64,000 bases of DNA from Arcticibacter sp041902385 (GCF_041902385.1 NZ_CP169244.1:2914001-2978000), one strand, 5' to 3'. Counted from the stretch's first letter, positions 55,778-64,000 are shown. Notes: generated by a model from the sequence alone, not told the origin. Numbers and translations are program-made.

Positions 55778-55809
55778 TTTGCTTAAGCGGTTAAATAAGC
55801 GGATATTTG
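55778..55809 (+). promoter_or_regulatory. Promoter of the TPR protein gene
   Basis: TTTG (55778-55781), a 20-nt spacer, then GATATTTG (55802-55809), close to the TAnnTTTG -7 consensus. The ATG at 55837 follows 27 bp later. Confidence 0.6.
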
Positions 55810-55836
55810 CATCCACTTAAAACAAAGAAATAAAAT

Positions 55837-56388
55837 ATGCCGAACATTTTAAGGTTAATAGTAGCTTTTGCTCTCCTTGGATCTTCTATTGCGCTGATGA
55901 TATTTGGGCACTGGGCCTGGGGAATACTTGTCATACTGTTAGCTCTTGTTGTTTTTGTGACATTTTTCTTTAATGAAAAGATGCTGCTTGCCCAGTACTA
56001 TCTGAGGAAGGAGAACATGGAAAAGGCGGAGAGCTGGTTGAGAAGCATTAAAAATTACGAGAAGGAATTGCTGAAGGCTCAGCATGGATACTACCACCTG
56101 CTAATTGGCTTGATCGAATCAAGGAAGGCGCCTATGCAATCTGAGAAGTATTTCAAGAAGGCCTTGTCGCTGGGCATGACCATGGATCATAATGTTGCGC
56201 TTGCCAAGCTCAGTCTTGCGGGTATTGCAATGGCAAAGCGCAATAAAAGAGAAGCCACCATGTATTTACAGGAGGCAAAAAAGGCAGATAAGAATAAGTT
56301 GCTGGCAGAGCAGATAAAGATGATGCAGGGGCAGATGAGTCAGCTTGATAAGACTGTAGTTCAAACACGCGGATTCAGGCCAAGGTAA
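55837..56388 (+). CDS. Membrane-anchored TPR-like protein
   Basis: 183 residues. Two membrane helices at the N-terminus (RLIVAFALLGSSIALMIFG and WGILVILLALVVFVTFFF) are followed by TPR-like helices (MLLAQYYLRKENMEKAESWL, YYHLLIGLIESRKAPMQSEKYFKKAL, LAKLSLAGIAMAKRNKREATMYL). Helical repeats exposed to the cytoplasm suggest a scaffold role. No specific function is recognised. A promoter precedes it and a bidirectional hairpin follows. Confidence 0.72.
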   Translation: MPNILRLIVAFALLGSSIALMIFGHWAWGILVILLALVVFVTFFFNEKMLLAQYYLRKENMEKAESWLRSIKNYEKELLKAQHGYYHLLIGLIESRKAPMQSEKYFKKALSLGMTMDHNVALAKLSLAGIAMAKRNKREATMYLQEAKKADKNKLLAEQIKMMQGQMSQLDKTVVQTRGFRPR

Positions 56389-56411
56389 AGAGCCTGAACT
56401 GGACGGTTGAA

Positions 56412-56463
56412 AGAAAGGAGTTCCTATTTATCATCTAAATGATCAAAATAGGAGCTCCTTTCT
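56412..56463. terminator. Bidirectional terminator between convergent genes
   Basis: 18-bp arms (56412-56429 and 56446-56463) with one mismatch around a 16-nt loop. The TAG stop of the small minus-strand gene (56424-56426) lies inside the left arm. Confidence 0.82.
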
Positions 56464-56642
56464 GCTTTTGCCCCTCTGCTGATGATGTCTTCCTCCTCAG
56501 GAGAAGAATTCAATGTCTTAGAGAAAAATCGCTCCGACTGTATTCTTTTCAGCAGTTGATTAATGAAGGAGAGGTCAAAATCCTCCTTGTTTAATTTAAT
56601 CAGATATTCATTCTCCGTGATTTCTAAACTAGATAAGTTCAT
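56424..56642 (-). CDS. Small protein of unknown function
   Basis: 72 residues: MNLSSLEITENEYLIKLN followed by an acidic/basic helical stretch and a C-terminus rich in Glu, Ser and Asp ending FDHLDDK. The size and a helical N-terminus resemble type II antitoxin-type or small regulatory proteins, but no toxin gene is adjacent and no domain is certain. It lies downstream of the lysS terminator on the same strand and ends in a hairpin. Confidence 0.5.
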   Translation of the reverse strand: MNLSSLEITENEYLIKLNKEDFDLSFINQLLKRIQSERFFSKTLNSSPEEEDIISRGAKAERSSYFDHLDDK

Positions 56643-56668
56643 GATAAACGTTTTTATTCAAAAAAAAT

Positions 56669-56701
56669 AAAAGCCTGTAAACTTAGTATTTACAGGCTTT
56701 T
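56669..56701 (-). terminator. Terminator of lysS
   Basis: AAAAGCCTGTAAA and its complement form a 13-bp perfect stem with loop CTTAGTA, 22 bp past the lysS stop; on the minus strand it is followed by TTATTTTTTT. Confidence 0.92.
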
Positions 56702-56722
56702 AAACTTTTGTTAAATATCCGC

Positions 56723-58444
56723 TTATTCAAACCACTCCATCACGGCTTCCTTAGCCGGTATGGCAATATCAAGCTTCAGTTTTTTGCGCATGCCTCCCAG
56801 GTCGTTAAAGACCTTATTCGGGTTCGCTGCTTTTAACTCTTCGATCGTATTGAATCCCATTTTCAGTAGTACCGGAACCCATTCAGCAGGTACACCTATC
56901 GCCACGAAATCATCCACTGAAGCAACCTTCAATTTCTTTTCCGGACGCATTTGCGGGAAGAACAGTACTTCCTGGATGGTGCTTTGGTTGGTCATCAGCA
57001 TCACCAGGCGGTCGATTCCGATACCAAGACCTGCAGTAGGCGGCATTCCGTACTCAAGAGCTCTCAGGAAGTCCTCATCCATGGCCATTGCTTCCTCGTC
57101 GCCCCGGTTAGCCAGTAAAAGCTGATCTTCAAATCGTGCGCGCTGATCAAGCGGATCGTTGAGTTCCGAGTAAGCGTTTCCGATCTCCTTGCCTTTAACA
57201 AACAATTCAAATCGCTCCACAAGTCCTTCTTTGCTCCTGTGCTTTTTAGCAAGCGGCGTCATTTCAACCGGGTAGTCGGTAATGAAAGTGGGCTGTACCA
57301 GATGAGCCTCCACTTTAGCGCTGAATATCTCGTCGATCAGCTTTCCTTTTCCCATTGACTTGTCAACTTCAATGCTAAGATCTCTGCACACCTGTCTCAG
57401 GGCTGTCTCGTCCATTGAAGAGACGTCTATGCCCGTGTATTTCTGGATCGACTCAAACATCGTTAGTTTCTCATAAGGACCAGCGAAGTCGATCTTATCG
57501 TCTCCAACTTGTACTATTGAAGTGCCGTGTATAGCTGTTGCTACTTTTTCGAGGCATTCCTCTACCATGGACATCATCCAAACATAGTCGCGATAAGCAA
57601 CGTAGATCTCCATGGAGGTAAACTCGGGATTGTGGGTGCGGTCCATTCCTTCGTTCCGGAACATCTTGCCGAACTCATAAACCCCATCGAAGCCTGCTAC
57701 GATGAGCCTCTTCAGGTAAAGCTCATTTGCAATACGCAGGTAGAGCGGCATGTCGAGGGTGTTGTGATGTGTTTTAAACGGCCTTGCTGCAGCCCCTCCG
57801 TGAACGGACTGTAAAATAGGTGTTTCCACCTCCATCCATCCCTGTTGGTCGAAATAGCTCCTCATGGTGTTGATCACCTTCGAGCGGTTGATAAAGATCT
57901 GCTTAAGTTCCGGATTCACTGTCAGGTCAACGTAGCGCTGTCTGTACCTGAGTTCAGGGTCGGTAAAGCCGTCATAGATGTTTCCCTGCTCGTCGCGTTT
58001 CACAACCGGAAGGGGTTTCAGCGACTTGGCGAGCACGGTGAGTTCATTGACGTGGATCGAGATTTCGCCCGTCTGGGTAGTAAAGACGAAACCTTTAACT
58101 CCTATAAAGTCTCCAATGTCAAGGAGTTTTTTGAAAACCGTGTTGTAAAGGGTCTTGTCTTCACCCCCGCATATATCATCCCGCTTGATGTAGACCTGTA
58201 TACGGCCGGTTGAATCTTGCAGTTCTGCAAATGACGCACTTCCCATGATGCGTCTGCTCATGATACGTCCTGCAAAGCTGATGTTCTTATATGAAGTTTT
58301 GTCCCGCTCGTAGTTCTGCTTAATGTCTTCTGCTGTAACGTTTACTTCGAACGATTCAGCAGGATAGGGTTCAATTCCCAGCTGTCTGAGTTGCTGCAAT
58401 GCCTCACGGCGTAAAATTTCCTGTTCGGACAGTCCTATACTCAT
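56723..58444 (-). CDS. lysS: Lysyl-tRNA synthetase, class II
   Basis: 573 residues: an N-terminal OB-fold anticodon-binding domain (about 55-150), then the class II catalytic core with motif 1 (around RSYFDQQGWMEVETPIL), motif 2 (FRNEGMDRTHNPEFTSMEIY) and motif 3 (GLGIGIDRLVM near 480). A C-terminal extension of about 75 residues (MRPEKKLKVASVDDFVAIGVPAEW...) resembles a helix-hairpin-helix module, a known feature of Bacteroidota LysS. It charges tRNA-Lys with lysine. A -7 box and a terminator bracket it as a single gene. Confidence 0.96.
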   Translation of the reverse strand: MSIGLSEQEILRREALQQLRQLGIEPYPAESFEVNVTAEDIKQNYERDKTSYKNISFAGRIMSRRIMGSASFAELQDSTGRIQVYIKRDDICGGEDKTLYNTVFKKLLDIGDFIGVKGFVFTTQTGEISIHVNELTVLAKSLKPLPVVKRDEQGNIYDGFTDPELRYRQRYVDLTVNPELKQIFINRSKVINTMRSYFDQQGWMEVETPILQSVHGGAAARPFKTHHNTLDMPLYLRIANELYLKRLIVAGFDGVYEFGKMFRNEGMDRTHNPEFTSMEIYVAYRDYVWMMSMVEECLEKVATAIHGTSIVQVGDDKIDFAGPYEKLTMFESIQKYTGIDVSSMDETALRQVCRDLSIEVDKSMGKGKLIDEIFSAKVEAHLVQPTFITDYPVEMTPLAKKHRSKEGLVERFELFVKGKEIGNAYSELNDPLDQRARFEDQLLLANRGDEEAMAMDEDFLRALEYGMPPTAGLGIGIDRLVMLMTNQSTIQEVLFFPQMRPEKKLKVASVDDFVAIGVPAEWVPVLLKMGFNTIEELKAANPNKVFNDLGGMRKKLKLDIAIPAKEAVMEWFE

Positions 58445-58466
58445 TGTGTGTATGTATAAATTTCTG

Positions 58467-58474
58467 CAAATATA
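58467..58474 (-). promoter_or_regulatory. -7 box upstream of lysS
   Basis: TATATTTG on the minus strand, an exact TAnnTTTG match, 23 bp upstream of the ATG. No clear -33. Confidence 0.5.
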
Positions 58475-58531
58475 GAAATATTAATAGCTGTAAACGATTT
58501 GCTTTTGGTCCTTTAAGGGGGCATATTGGCT

Positions 58532-60445
58532 CTATTCGCCAACTGTTTCTTCCTGGTAAAGCTTGTTGATATCCTCCGCGTATTTCTTTTCGATCACCTT
58601 CCGCTTGGCCTTTAGGGAAGGCGTCATTTCTCCTGCTTCAATGGAAAAGGGGACCCGTTTTATCATGAAATTCTTGATGCGTTCAAACTTGGCCAGCTCA
58701 TTTGAAAGTCTTCTGATGTCCTGATCGATCCAGGCTATAATTTCCTTGTCCTCGATAAACATCTCAGGCTTCTGGAAGAATTCTTCTGTCAGGTTGAAAT
58801 CGTGCTGCAGACTCTCCTTGGAAGGTACCACGATAGCTGTTATGTATTCGCGCTTGTCGCCAATCAAAAAGATCTGATCAATCCGCTGGCTTTTCAGATA
58901 GGTGTTTTCGACGGGAGTAGGGTAAATATTCTTGCCGTAGGAATTAACCAGAATGTTCTTAATCCGGTCAGTGATCTTGAGGTTTCCCTTTCTGTACAGC
59001 CCTACGTCTCCGGTATGGAACCATCCTTCTTTATCAATCACCATGTCGGTTTCTTCGGGCTTGTTCCAGTATCCCTTCATGACGCAGTGTCCTCTGACGA
59101 TGATCTCTCCTTCGGGGGATTCAAACTCAGGGTCAAACGTATGGTGGGTTTGTACCGTGTAGATCTTCAAAGAATCAGGATCCTGGATGGCAACTTCAAT
59201 CCCCGGAATTATACGACCTACTGTGCCATACACCTGCCGGTCGTACTCTGTGACTGCCATTACCGGCGAAGTCTCCGTAAGTCCGTAACCTTCCAGTACT
59301 TTGATCCCCAGATTGCCAAAAAACTCGCCTACGTTCTGAGGGAGCGCCGCTCCTCCGGATAAAAGGAACTTGAGTCGGCCTCCGGTTTTCTCCCTGATCT
59401 TGCTAAACACCAGCTTATCTGCCAGCTGTCGCTGCAAGGACAGGAACAAGCCCGGCTTTTTGCCTGCCTCGCGTGTCTCACGGTATTTCTTTCCCGTCTC
59501 AATTGCCCAGTCAAATATCCGGGCTTTTGCCCCGCCCGACTGGGTAGCGCTCTTGACGGCCTTGTCGTGTATCCGTTCAAGCAAACGCGGAACGCAGCTC
59601 ATGACCGTTGGCTTTACTTCTTCCATGTTGCGGGCCAGAAGCTCAAGGCTCTGCGAGAAGGCAATTTTACAGCCTTTGGCACAGCAGATGTGGTAGGTTG
59701 CGGTGCGTTCAAAAACGTGAGAGAGGGGCAGGAATGATAAAAAGAGCTCGTCTGAAGTGACCACGGGAATCTGTTCCAGAGAAGCCCTCACATTTTCCAC
59801 GAAGTTGTAATGCGTCAGCATTACCCCTTTCGGGATTCCTGTTGTTCCTGAAGTATAGATCAATGCCGACAAGTCGGAAGGCAGAACCGCTTCCCGACAG
59901 GCGCTGATCTCTTTGGCGCGGCTGGCAAGATATCTTCTGCCTTCGGCCAATAGTGCATCAAATCCTATTACACCGGCGTTCAAAGACTGAGCGCCCAGGT
60001 GTTTTTCGTATCCCTCGAAGGCTGGTATTATGCGCTCAAGGGAGGGACAGCTGTTTGCTATCTTAATGATCTTCTTCAGAAGGAAGGGGGTGCCTACCAG
60101 GATCGTCCTCACCTCAGCGTCATTAAGAATGTACTCAATTTCGTGTTCGGCAAGGGTAGGGTAGACTGAAACATTTACACCTCCGATTTGCTGAAGGCCC
60201 TGATCGTAATAAATGTACTGGGGGGAATTCTCGATTATAAAGCCAAGGCGGTCACCTTTTTTTATGCCCATTTCCAGGAGGTATGCAGATACGCAGTCTG
60301 CATGATCCAGCGTCTCCTTGTAACTAATCTCCCGCCACGAATTTCCTGCCTTGTGAAGGAGAAATGTAGCCGTCTCCGGATGAATATTCTGAACAACGTT
60401 ACGCAGTAATTTAGGAACAGTACTGAATTCGGTTTTCAAATTCAT
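58532..60445 (-). CDS. Long-chain acyl-CoA ligase (AMP-forming)
   Basis: 637 residues: AMP-binding P-loop LIYTSGTTGIPKGVMLTHYNF (core YTSGTTGIPKG), the LEGYGLTETSP motif, the TGDVG loop with the adenylate-binding Asp, and a C-terminal LKITDRIKNILVNSYGKNIYP hinge. The C-terminal domain ends with the short lid region. It activates fatty acids with ATP and CoA, probably for beta-oxidation or lipid recycling. Closest in layout to the bacterial FadD15-type long-chain ligases. Single gene here. Confidence 0.94.
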   Translation of the reverse strand: MNLKTEFSTVPKLLRNVVQNIHPETATFLLHKAGNSWREISYKETLDHADCVSAYLLEMGIKKGDRLGFIIENSPQYIYYDQGLQQIGGVNVSVYPTLAEHEIEYILNDAEVRTILVGTPFLLKKIIKIANSCPSLERIIPAFEGYEKHLGAQSLNAGVIGFDALLAEGRRYLASRAKEISACREAVLPSDLSALIYTSGTTGIPKGVMLTHYNFVENVRASLEQIPVVTSDELFLSFLPLSHVFERTATYHICCAKGCKIAFSQSLELLARNMEEVKPTVMSCVPRLLERIHDKAVKSATQSGGAKARIFDWAIETGKKYRETREAGKKPGLFLSLQRQLADKLVFSKIREKTGGRLKFLLSGGAALPQNVGEFFGNLGIKVLEGYGLTETSPVMAVTEYDRQVYGTVGRIIPGIEVAIQDPDSLKIYTVQTHHTFDPEFESPEGEIIVRGHCVMKGYWNKPEETDMVIDKEGWFHTGDVGLYRKGNLKITDRIKNILVNSYGKNIYPTPVENTYLKSQRIDQIFLIGDKREYITAIVVPSKESLQHDFNLTEEFFQKPEMFIEDKEIIAWIDQDIRRLSNELAKFERIKNFMIKRVPFSIEAGEMTPSLKAKRKVIEKKYAEDINKLYQEETVGE

Positions 60446-60865
60446 TTAATGGTTATTTGTTTAAACACAATATACATTTTTTATGCCATAAAAACGTTCG
60501 CAGGCTGCGCCCGCAAGCGGAAATGAAAGTTGTCTGAATGCTCTTTGTGACTCCTAAAACATAACAGAGCTATGTTCATAATCATTCACTTTCGAGAAAT
60601 ATGCCTGGGAGCAGAGCTCCTGCAGGCATATGAAAGTAGCCTGACGGGTCGCCATCGCTGAATAAGAACAAACAGAAAATAAGTCTGCTTTCACCCCTAA
60701 GTATTCTGAGCTGAGCTCGGAAATAAAGATGAAAGATGATTGAATGTTCTTGATGACCACTGAAGAACAAATGCACCTTCAAAAGACGTTCATGAGCTTC
60801 GCTCCCGAACGGGACGAAAGTGAGTTAAAGATTCTTTCTGGACTTTAAAAGAACAAAACACTTTC
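60446..60865. other. 420-bp intergenic region with repeat remnants
   Basis: Holds the second, inverted copy of the dispersed element (core 60843-60865, GCTCATGAACGTCTTTT at 60781-60797), two internal copies of an AAGARCATTC-type motif (near 60745 and 60540 on the minus strand), and an inverted repeat around 60601-60632 (ATATGCCTGGGAGCAGAGCTCC/GCAGGCATAT). No gene; two short open frames through it look random. Confidence 0.5.
60843..60865 (-). repeat. Dispersed repeat element, copy 2 core
   Basis: Reverse complement of the core at 50586-50609 with one T fewer. See the first copy for the shared flanking pieces; the spacing between pieces differs (46 against 93 bp). Confidence 0.55.
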
Positions 60866-60892
60866 AAGAAAAAAGGGGCTGAAGCCCCTTTT
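60866..60892 (-). terminator. Terminator of the iscS/HesB operon
   Basis: AAAAGGGGCT and AGCCCCTTTT form a tight hairpin (GGGGC, TGAA loop, GCCCC core); on the minus strand it is followed by TTTTTTC. About 110 bp past the HesB stop. Confidence 0.82.
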
Positions 60893-61001
60893 CGATGCAA
60901 ATATATTATTTAACCTTGAGAATCAAGGCCGCAGATTTGATATTCGGTCAGCAGGCAGTCGTGCTTATGAGCAGCGACCGTCCACCGATATTGAGTGCCG
61001 G

Positions 61002-61328
61002 CTATACAGAGAAGCTCTCACCGCAGGCGCAGGTGCGGCTGGCATTTGGGTTGTGGAAGTTGAAGCCCTTGCCGTTTAGCCCGTCTGTATAGTCGAGCTC
61101 TGTTCCTGCCAGATAAAGGAAAGACTTGATATCCAGTGCAATTCTTATTCCTTTATCCTCGAAAAACTGGTCTCCCGGTTTTTCCTGGTTGTCGAAGTCG
61201 AGCTTGTACGATAGCCCCGAACAGCCGCCGCTTTCAACGGATACACGCAGAAAGTGTGACTGGTCGTATCCTTCTTCTTTAATAATCGTGTTTATCTGCT
61301 TTTCCGCTCTTTCTGTTATGGTTATCAT
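61002..61328 (-). CDS. HesB/IscA-family iron-sulfur cluster assembly protein
   Basis: 108 residues, the usual length. The family Cys ligands are visible: VESGGCSGLSY (Cys36) and the C-terminal NASRTCACGESF (two Cys). A-type carriers bind an Fe-S cluster and pass it to client enzymes. It is 46 bp downstream of the cysteine desulfurase on the same strand, followed by a terminator, so the two form an operon for Fe-S cluster formation. A scaffold IscU is not in the window. Confidence 0.94.
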   Translation of the reverse strand: MITITERAEKQINTIIKEEGYDQSHFLRVSVESGGCSGLSYKLDFDNQEKPGDQFFEDKGIRIALDIKSFLYLAGTELDYTDGLNGKGFNFHNPNASRTCACGESFSV

Positions 61329-61374
61329 ATTTCTGATGTTATTCCTATGTCAATTAAAAAGTATGCTAGCTTGC

Positions 61375-62541
61375 TCAGCTTTCAATCAGGGCTAGACTGT
61401 AGAGGCGTTTTACTGCGTCTATTGTTTGGTCGCTCACTGCCTTAATCTCTTCTTCTGTGGTAAAGCGCCCCAGAGAAAAGCGTATCGAAGAGTGTGCCAG
61501 ATCATCGCTTATCCCCATTGCTTTCAACACGTAGGATGGTTCGAGCGTGGCTGACGTGCATGCCGAGCCGGACGAGAGCGCGACATTCTTGAGCTCCATC
61601 ATCAGGTGCTGTCCATTCACCCTGTTAAATGCAAGATTTGTTACGTGGGGCATCCTGCTGTCTATATTGCCATTGACGGTGCATTGAAGAGACGAGATCA
61701 TCGCATTCTCCAGTCTGTCGCGCAGCTGAGAGAGACGTGCCGCTTCGTTCTTCATTTCTGAGCCGGCCAGTTCGCAAGCCTTCCCGAGACCTACAATGGC
61801 CGGCACGTTCAATGTGCCCGACCGCATTCCTCTTTCATGTCCTCCTCCATCAATCTGAGCTACAAGGCGTACTCTCGGATTTCTGCGCCGCACATACAGG
61901 GCACCGATGCCCTTTGGGGCGTATAGCTTGTGGCCGGAAAAGGAAAGCAGGTCGATGCCTTCTGCCTGCACGTCTACCTGGATCTTTCCGACGGCTTGTG
62001 TGGCATCGGTGAAGAAGAGGGCCCCCTGTTCATGTGCTATTGCCGCAATATCTTTTACAGGCTGGATCACCCCGGTTTCGTTGTTGGCATACATAACAGC
62101 AACCAGAATGGTGTCGTCAGTTATTGCCCCCCTCAGCTTCTGCAAATCAACCAGTCCGTCGTTCTTAACCGGGAGATAGGTGATGCGGGCGCCTTGCTGC
62201 TCAAGATGCTTGCATACATCGAGCACCGCTTTATGCTCTGTCTGGCAGGTTATAATGTGATTGCCTTTTGAGCGATACGCCTCAAAGACTCCCTTGATAG
62301 CGAGGTTGTTTGCTTCAGTGGCTCCGGAGGTGAACACGATTTCTTTTTCTGAAGCTCCAATCAGACCGGCCACCTTCTCCCGCGACAGATCTACCGCTTC
62401 TTCTGCCACCCATCCGAACACATGATTCTTGCTGGCTGCATTGCCAAATTTTACGGTAAAATAAGGAAGCATTGCCTCAAGTACTCTTGGGTCAACCGGG
62501 GTGGTAGCGTTATAGTCTAAATAAACCGGAAGATTTTTCAT
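61375..62541 (-). CDS. iscS: Cysteine desulfurase (IscS/NifS type)
   Basis: 388 residues. PLP-binding Lys lies in LSFSGHKLYAPKGIGALY (about 205). Other motifs are YLDYNATTPVDPRV at the start, the CQTEHKAVL His, and the catalytic-loop Cys in LSSGSACTSATLEPS near 325. It takes sulfur from cysteine, leaving alanine, and supplies it for Fe-S clusters and tRNA thiolation. Operon with the HesB gene. A -7 box lies 30 bp upstream. Confidence 0.93.
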   Translation of the reverse strand: MKNLPVYLDYNATTPVDPRVLEAMLPYFTVKFGNAASKNHVFGWVAEEAVDLSREKVAGLIGASEKEIVFTSGATEANNLAIKGVFEAYRSKGNHIITCQTEHKAVLDVCKHLEQQGARITYLPVKNDGLVDLQKLRGAITDDTILVAVMYANNETGVIQPVKDIAAIAHEQGALFFTDATQAVGKIQVDVQAEGIDLLSFSGHKLYAPKGIGALYVRRRNPRVRLVAQIDGGGHERGMRSGTLNVPAIVGLGKACELAGSEMKNEAARLSQLRDRLENAMISSLQCTVNGNIDSRMPHVTNLAFNRVNGQHLMMELKNVALSSGSACTSATLEPSYVLKAMGISDDLAHSSIRFSLGRFTTEEEIKAVSDQTIDAVKRLYSLALIES

Positions 62542-62570
62542 CTTTGTACACGAAAGTCGTTGCTTCTATA

Positions 62571-62578
62571 CAAAGATA
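62571..62578 (-). promoter_or_regulatory. -7 box upstream of iscS
   Basis: TATCTTTG on the minus strand, an exact TAnnTTTG match, 30 bp upstream of the ATG. No clear -33 element. Confidence 0.5.
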
Positions 62579-62680
62579 AACAAAAAGGCAGGTAGCGGCG
62601 TAAACGGGGGGCTTTGATGCATTATTTTGACTTTGGTCTGATCTGCTGCAAAGGCAGAAGTACACATTGTTTAAAAATGA

Positions 62681-62712
62681 TTTTGCATTTTGAAAATTAA
62701 GTCGCATATTTG
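62681..62712 (+). promoter_or_regulatory. Promoter of rpmE2
   Basis: TTTTG (62681-62685), a 19-nt spacer, then CATATTTG (62705-62712), one base off TAnnTTTG, 23 bp before the ATG. Confidence 0.6.
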
Positions 62713-62734
62713 CGCCTCTGAAAAGTTTTAGATC

Positions 62735-62983
62735 ATGAAGGCTGATTTGCATCCAAAGAATTATAGATTAGTTGTTTTTAAAGATATGTCTAACGACTAT
62801 TCTTTCATTACCAAGTCATGTATTGACACAAAAGAAACCATTAAATGGGAAGATGGTAATGAGTATCCATTAGTAAAGCTCGAAATCTCTCACACTTCAC
62901 ATCCTTTCTATACAGGTAAGATGAAGCTGGTAGATACAGCTGGACGTATTGATAAGTTCCGTAACCGTTACGCTAAGAAGTAA
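62735..62983 (+). CDS. rpmE2: 50S ribosomal protein L31, type B
   Basis: 82 residues, beginning MKADLHPKNYRLVVFKDMSN, the typical B-type start without the CxxC zinc motif of type A L31. C-terminal FYTGKMKLVDTAGRIDKFRNRY is conserved. It is a component of the large ribosomal subunit. Preceded by a promoter and followed by a strong terminator. Confidence 0.96.
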   Translation: MKADLHPKNYRLVVFKDMSNDYSFITKSCIDTKETIKWEDGNEYPLVKLEISHTSHPFYTGKMKLVDTAGRIDKFRNRYAKK

Positions 62984-63008
62984 TAGTTAAAAAAGATATA
63001 AATTTTCG

Positions 63009-63040
63009 AAAGTCCCGGTCAACAGCCGGGACTTTTTTTA
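63009..63040 (+). terminator. Terminator of rpmE2
   Basis: AAAGTCCCGG and CCGGGACTTT form a 10-bp perfect stem with a 7-nt loop, followed by seven T residues. Confidence 0.94.
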
Positions 63041-63052
63041 TTTTTGCGACAA

Positions 63053-64000
63053 ATGACCATTGTTCTGTTTGATGATTCAGCGCGAGACAGTTTGTTGCCT
63101 TTAACATTTACACGTCCGGTTGCTGCGCTGAGAGTCGGAATTCTGACTATAGCGGAGAAATGGGCGAGATGTCTGAAGGGAGAGCCTTCTTATCTTACAG
63201 CTCAGTATCTCCAGGAGAAATTTAAGTATACCTTATCTGACGATAATATTTTTATAAACGGTTCCGTTTGCCCTGATCCTGAACTTCTTGAAGCGATCGA
63301 TACACTGCAGGAAGGTGATGCCCTCATGCAGCAGGATGTATTGGTTGCTGTTAAGCTGCCGGCTTCTGCTGCCGCTGGTTTTTCTGTGAATATGAAGGGA
63401 CTCAGGGCTCTTCAGTATGAGCATAAGTTCGTGCGGATTGTTCACCCCGAAGATGTTTTTCTCAGTAATGACATAGAGCTCCGTAAGGATTATAGCTTAT
63501 TAACGTTTGGGAGGACTTCTGCTTCCCTTAGTGCGACCAATACCGTTCTGGGAGATCAGATATTTGTGGAAGAGGGAGCGGTGGCTGAATGCAGCACGTT
63601 CAATACGCTGCAGGGACCGATTTACCTCGGCGCACGCTCTGAAGTGTGGGAAGGCTGCTCTATCCGGGGTGCCTTCGCCTTGTGTCATGACTCGCAGGTG
63701 AAGATGGGAGCGAAGATCTATTCGAAGACCACCATAGGGCCTTTCTGCCGCATTGGTGGCGAGGTAAATAATGCCGTTATTCAGGCGTTCTCGTCAAAAG
63801 GGCATGAAGGGTATCTGGGCAACTCGGTGGTAGGTGAATGGTGTAATCTTGGTGCCGACAGCAATAATTCAAATCTGAAGAATAACTACGCTCCCGTGAA
63901 GTTGTGGGACTATAGCAGCAGCCAGATGAGGAGTACCGGTCTGCAGTTCTGCGGTCTTATCATGGCCGACCATGCCAAGTGCGGGATCAATACCATGTTT
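63053..64000 (+). CDS. GlmU-like sugar nucleotidyltransferase/acyltransferase family protein, 3' end outside window
   Basis: The frame from the ATG at 63053 is open to the right edge (316 codons). The start MTIVLFDDSARDSLLPLTFTRPVAALRVGIL matches the Bacteroidota GlmU-like family. The first domain lacks the standard GxGTRM nucleotidyltransferase loop; the C-terminal part shows hexapeptide-repeat (left-handed beta-helix) features: GDQIFVEEGAVAECSTFN, YLGARSEVWEGCSIRG, GAKIYSKTTIGPFCRIGGEVNN. It is probably involved in nucleotide-sugar metabolism; the reaction is not certain. Overlapping open frames on the other strand are by-products. Confidence 0.85.
   Translation, partial: MTIVLFDDSARDSLLPLTFTRPVAALRVGILTIAEKWARCLKGEPSYLTAQYLQEKFKYTLSDDNIFINGSVCPDPELLEAIDTLQEGDALMQQDVLVAVKLPASAAAGFSVNMKGLRALQYEHKFVRIVHPEDVFLSNDIELRKDYSLLTFGRTSASLSATNTVLGDQIFVEEGAVAECSTFNTLQGPIYLGARSEVWEGCSIRGAFALCHDSQVKMGAKIYSKTTIGPFCRIGGEVNNAVIQAFSSKGHEGYLGNSVVGEWCNLGADSNNSNLKNNYAPVKLWDYSSSQMRSTGLQFCGLIMADHAKCGINTMF

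Noticed and set aside
60554..60782. Two overlapping short minus-strand frames in the 60.5-60.8 kb gap
   Set aside because: Both overlap repeat remnants, read in different frames across the same bases, and show no protein-like pattern.

Overview
The window looks like chromosomal DNA of a Bacteroidota bacterium, most likely a Sphingobacteriaceae (Pedobacter-like) species. The grounds are a primary sigma factor without region 1.1, promoters with TAnnTTTG -7 boxes, a large TonB-dependent receptor with a carboxypeptidase-regulatory-like N-domain, a complete moxR/bat aerotolerance operon, PorP/SprF and gliding-type C-terminal domain proteins of type IX secretion, lipoproteins with a Cys near residue 20-28, and a LysS with a C-terminal extension. 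No plasmid, phage, IS or CRISPR was seen.

Layout: 0-2.1 kb, two tandem S41 peptidase lipoproteins (the first cut by the window edge). 2.1-6.6 kb, smc with a downstream M28 peptidase. 6.9-13.8 kb, a membrane-anchored unknown, an aldo/keto reductase, rpoD, a GroES-like protein, an MBL-fold hydrolase, a beta-barrel protein and lpdA. 14.1-17.9 kb, a TonB receptor plus a lipoprotein. 18.1-30.1 kb, a small unknown gene, a BatA-type membrane protein, a dihydroorotase-like protein lacking its metal-site histidines, a DUF4199 protein, two family 2 glycosyltransferases, a GH3-like protein, dxr and rseP. 30.2 kb, tRNA-Leu(CAA). 30.5-37.4 kb, a FUSC-type membrane protein and two sensor histidine kinases. 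37.4-41.0 kb, a PorP/SprF operon with Ig-like exported proteins. 41.2-50.2 kb, the moxR-DUF58-batA-E operon. 51-55.8 kb, a CxxC/AraC-type regulator, a lipoprotein, an Nramp-UspA fusion, an Lrp regulator and ung. 55.8-64 kb, a TPR protein, lysS, an acyl-CoA ligase, iscS plus a HesB protein, rpmE2 and a GlmU-like gene cut by the window end.

Two things stand out. First, two intergenic gaps (48.38-49.18 kb inside the moxR/bat operon, and 54.65-55.09 kb between lrp and ung) are filled almost border to border by degenerate 7-nt repeats. Each array keeps a strict 7-base register for up to 47 consecutive units and has two arms in inverted orientation. Second, at least nine single-base reading-frame breaks lie in homopolymers of 5-7 bases, in otherwise intact genes including the essential dxr and rseP. 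Every break is repaired by adding one base to the run. This points to systematic homopolymer under-calling rather than gene decay, and probably also explains an apparent fusion of batA to its upstream neighbour. Fragmented calls in these places should be read as single genes.

Bidirectional terminators with unusually long, near-perfect arms separate many transcription units, and some contain the stop codon of the neighbouring gene.
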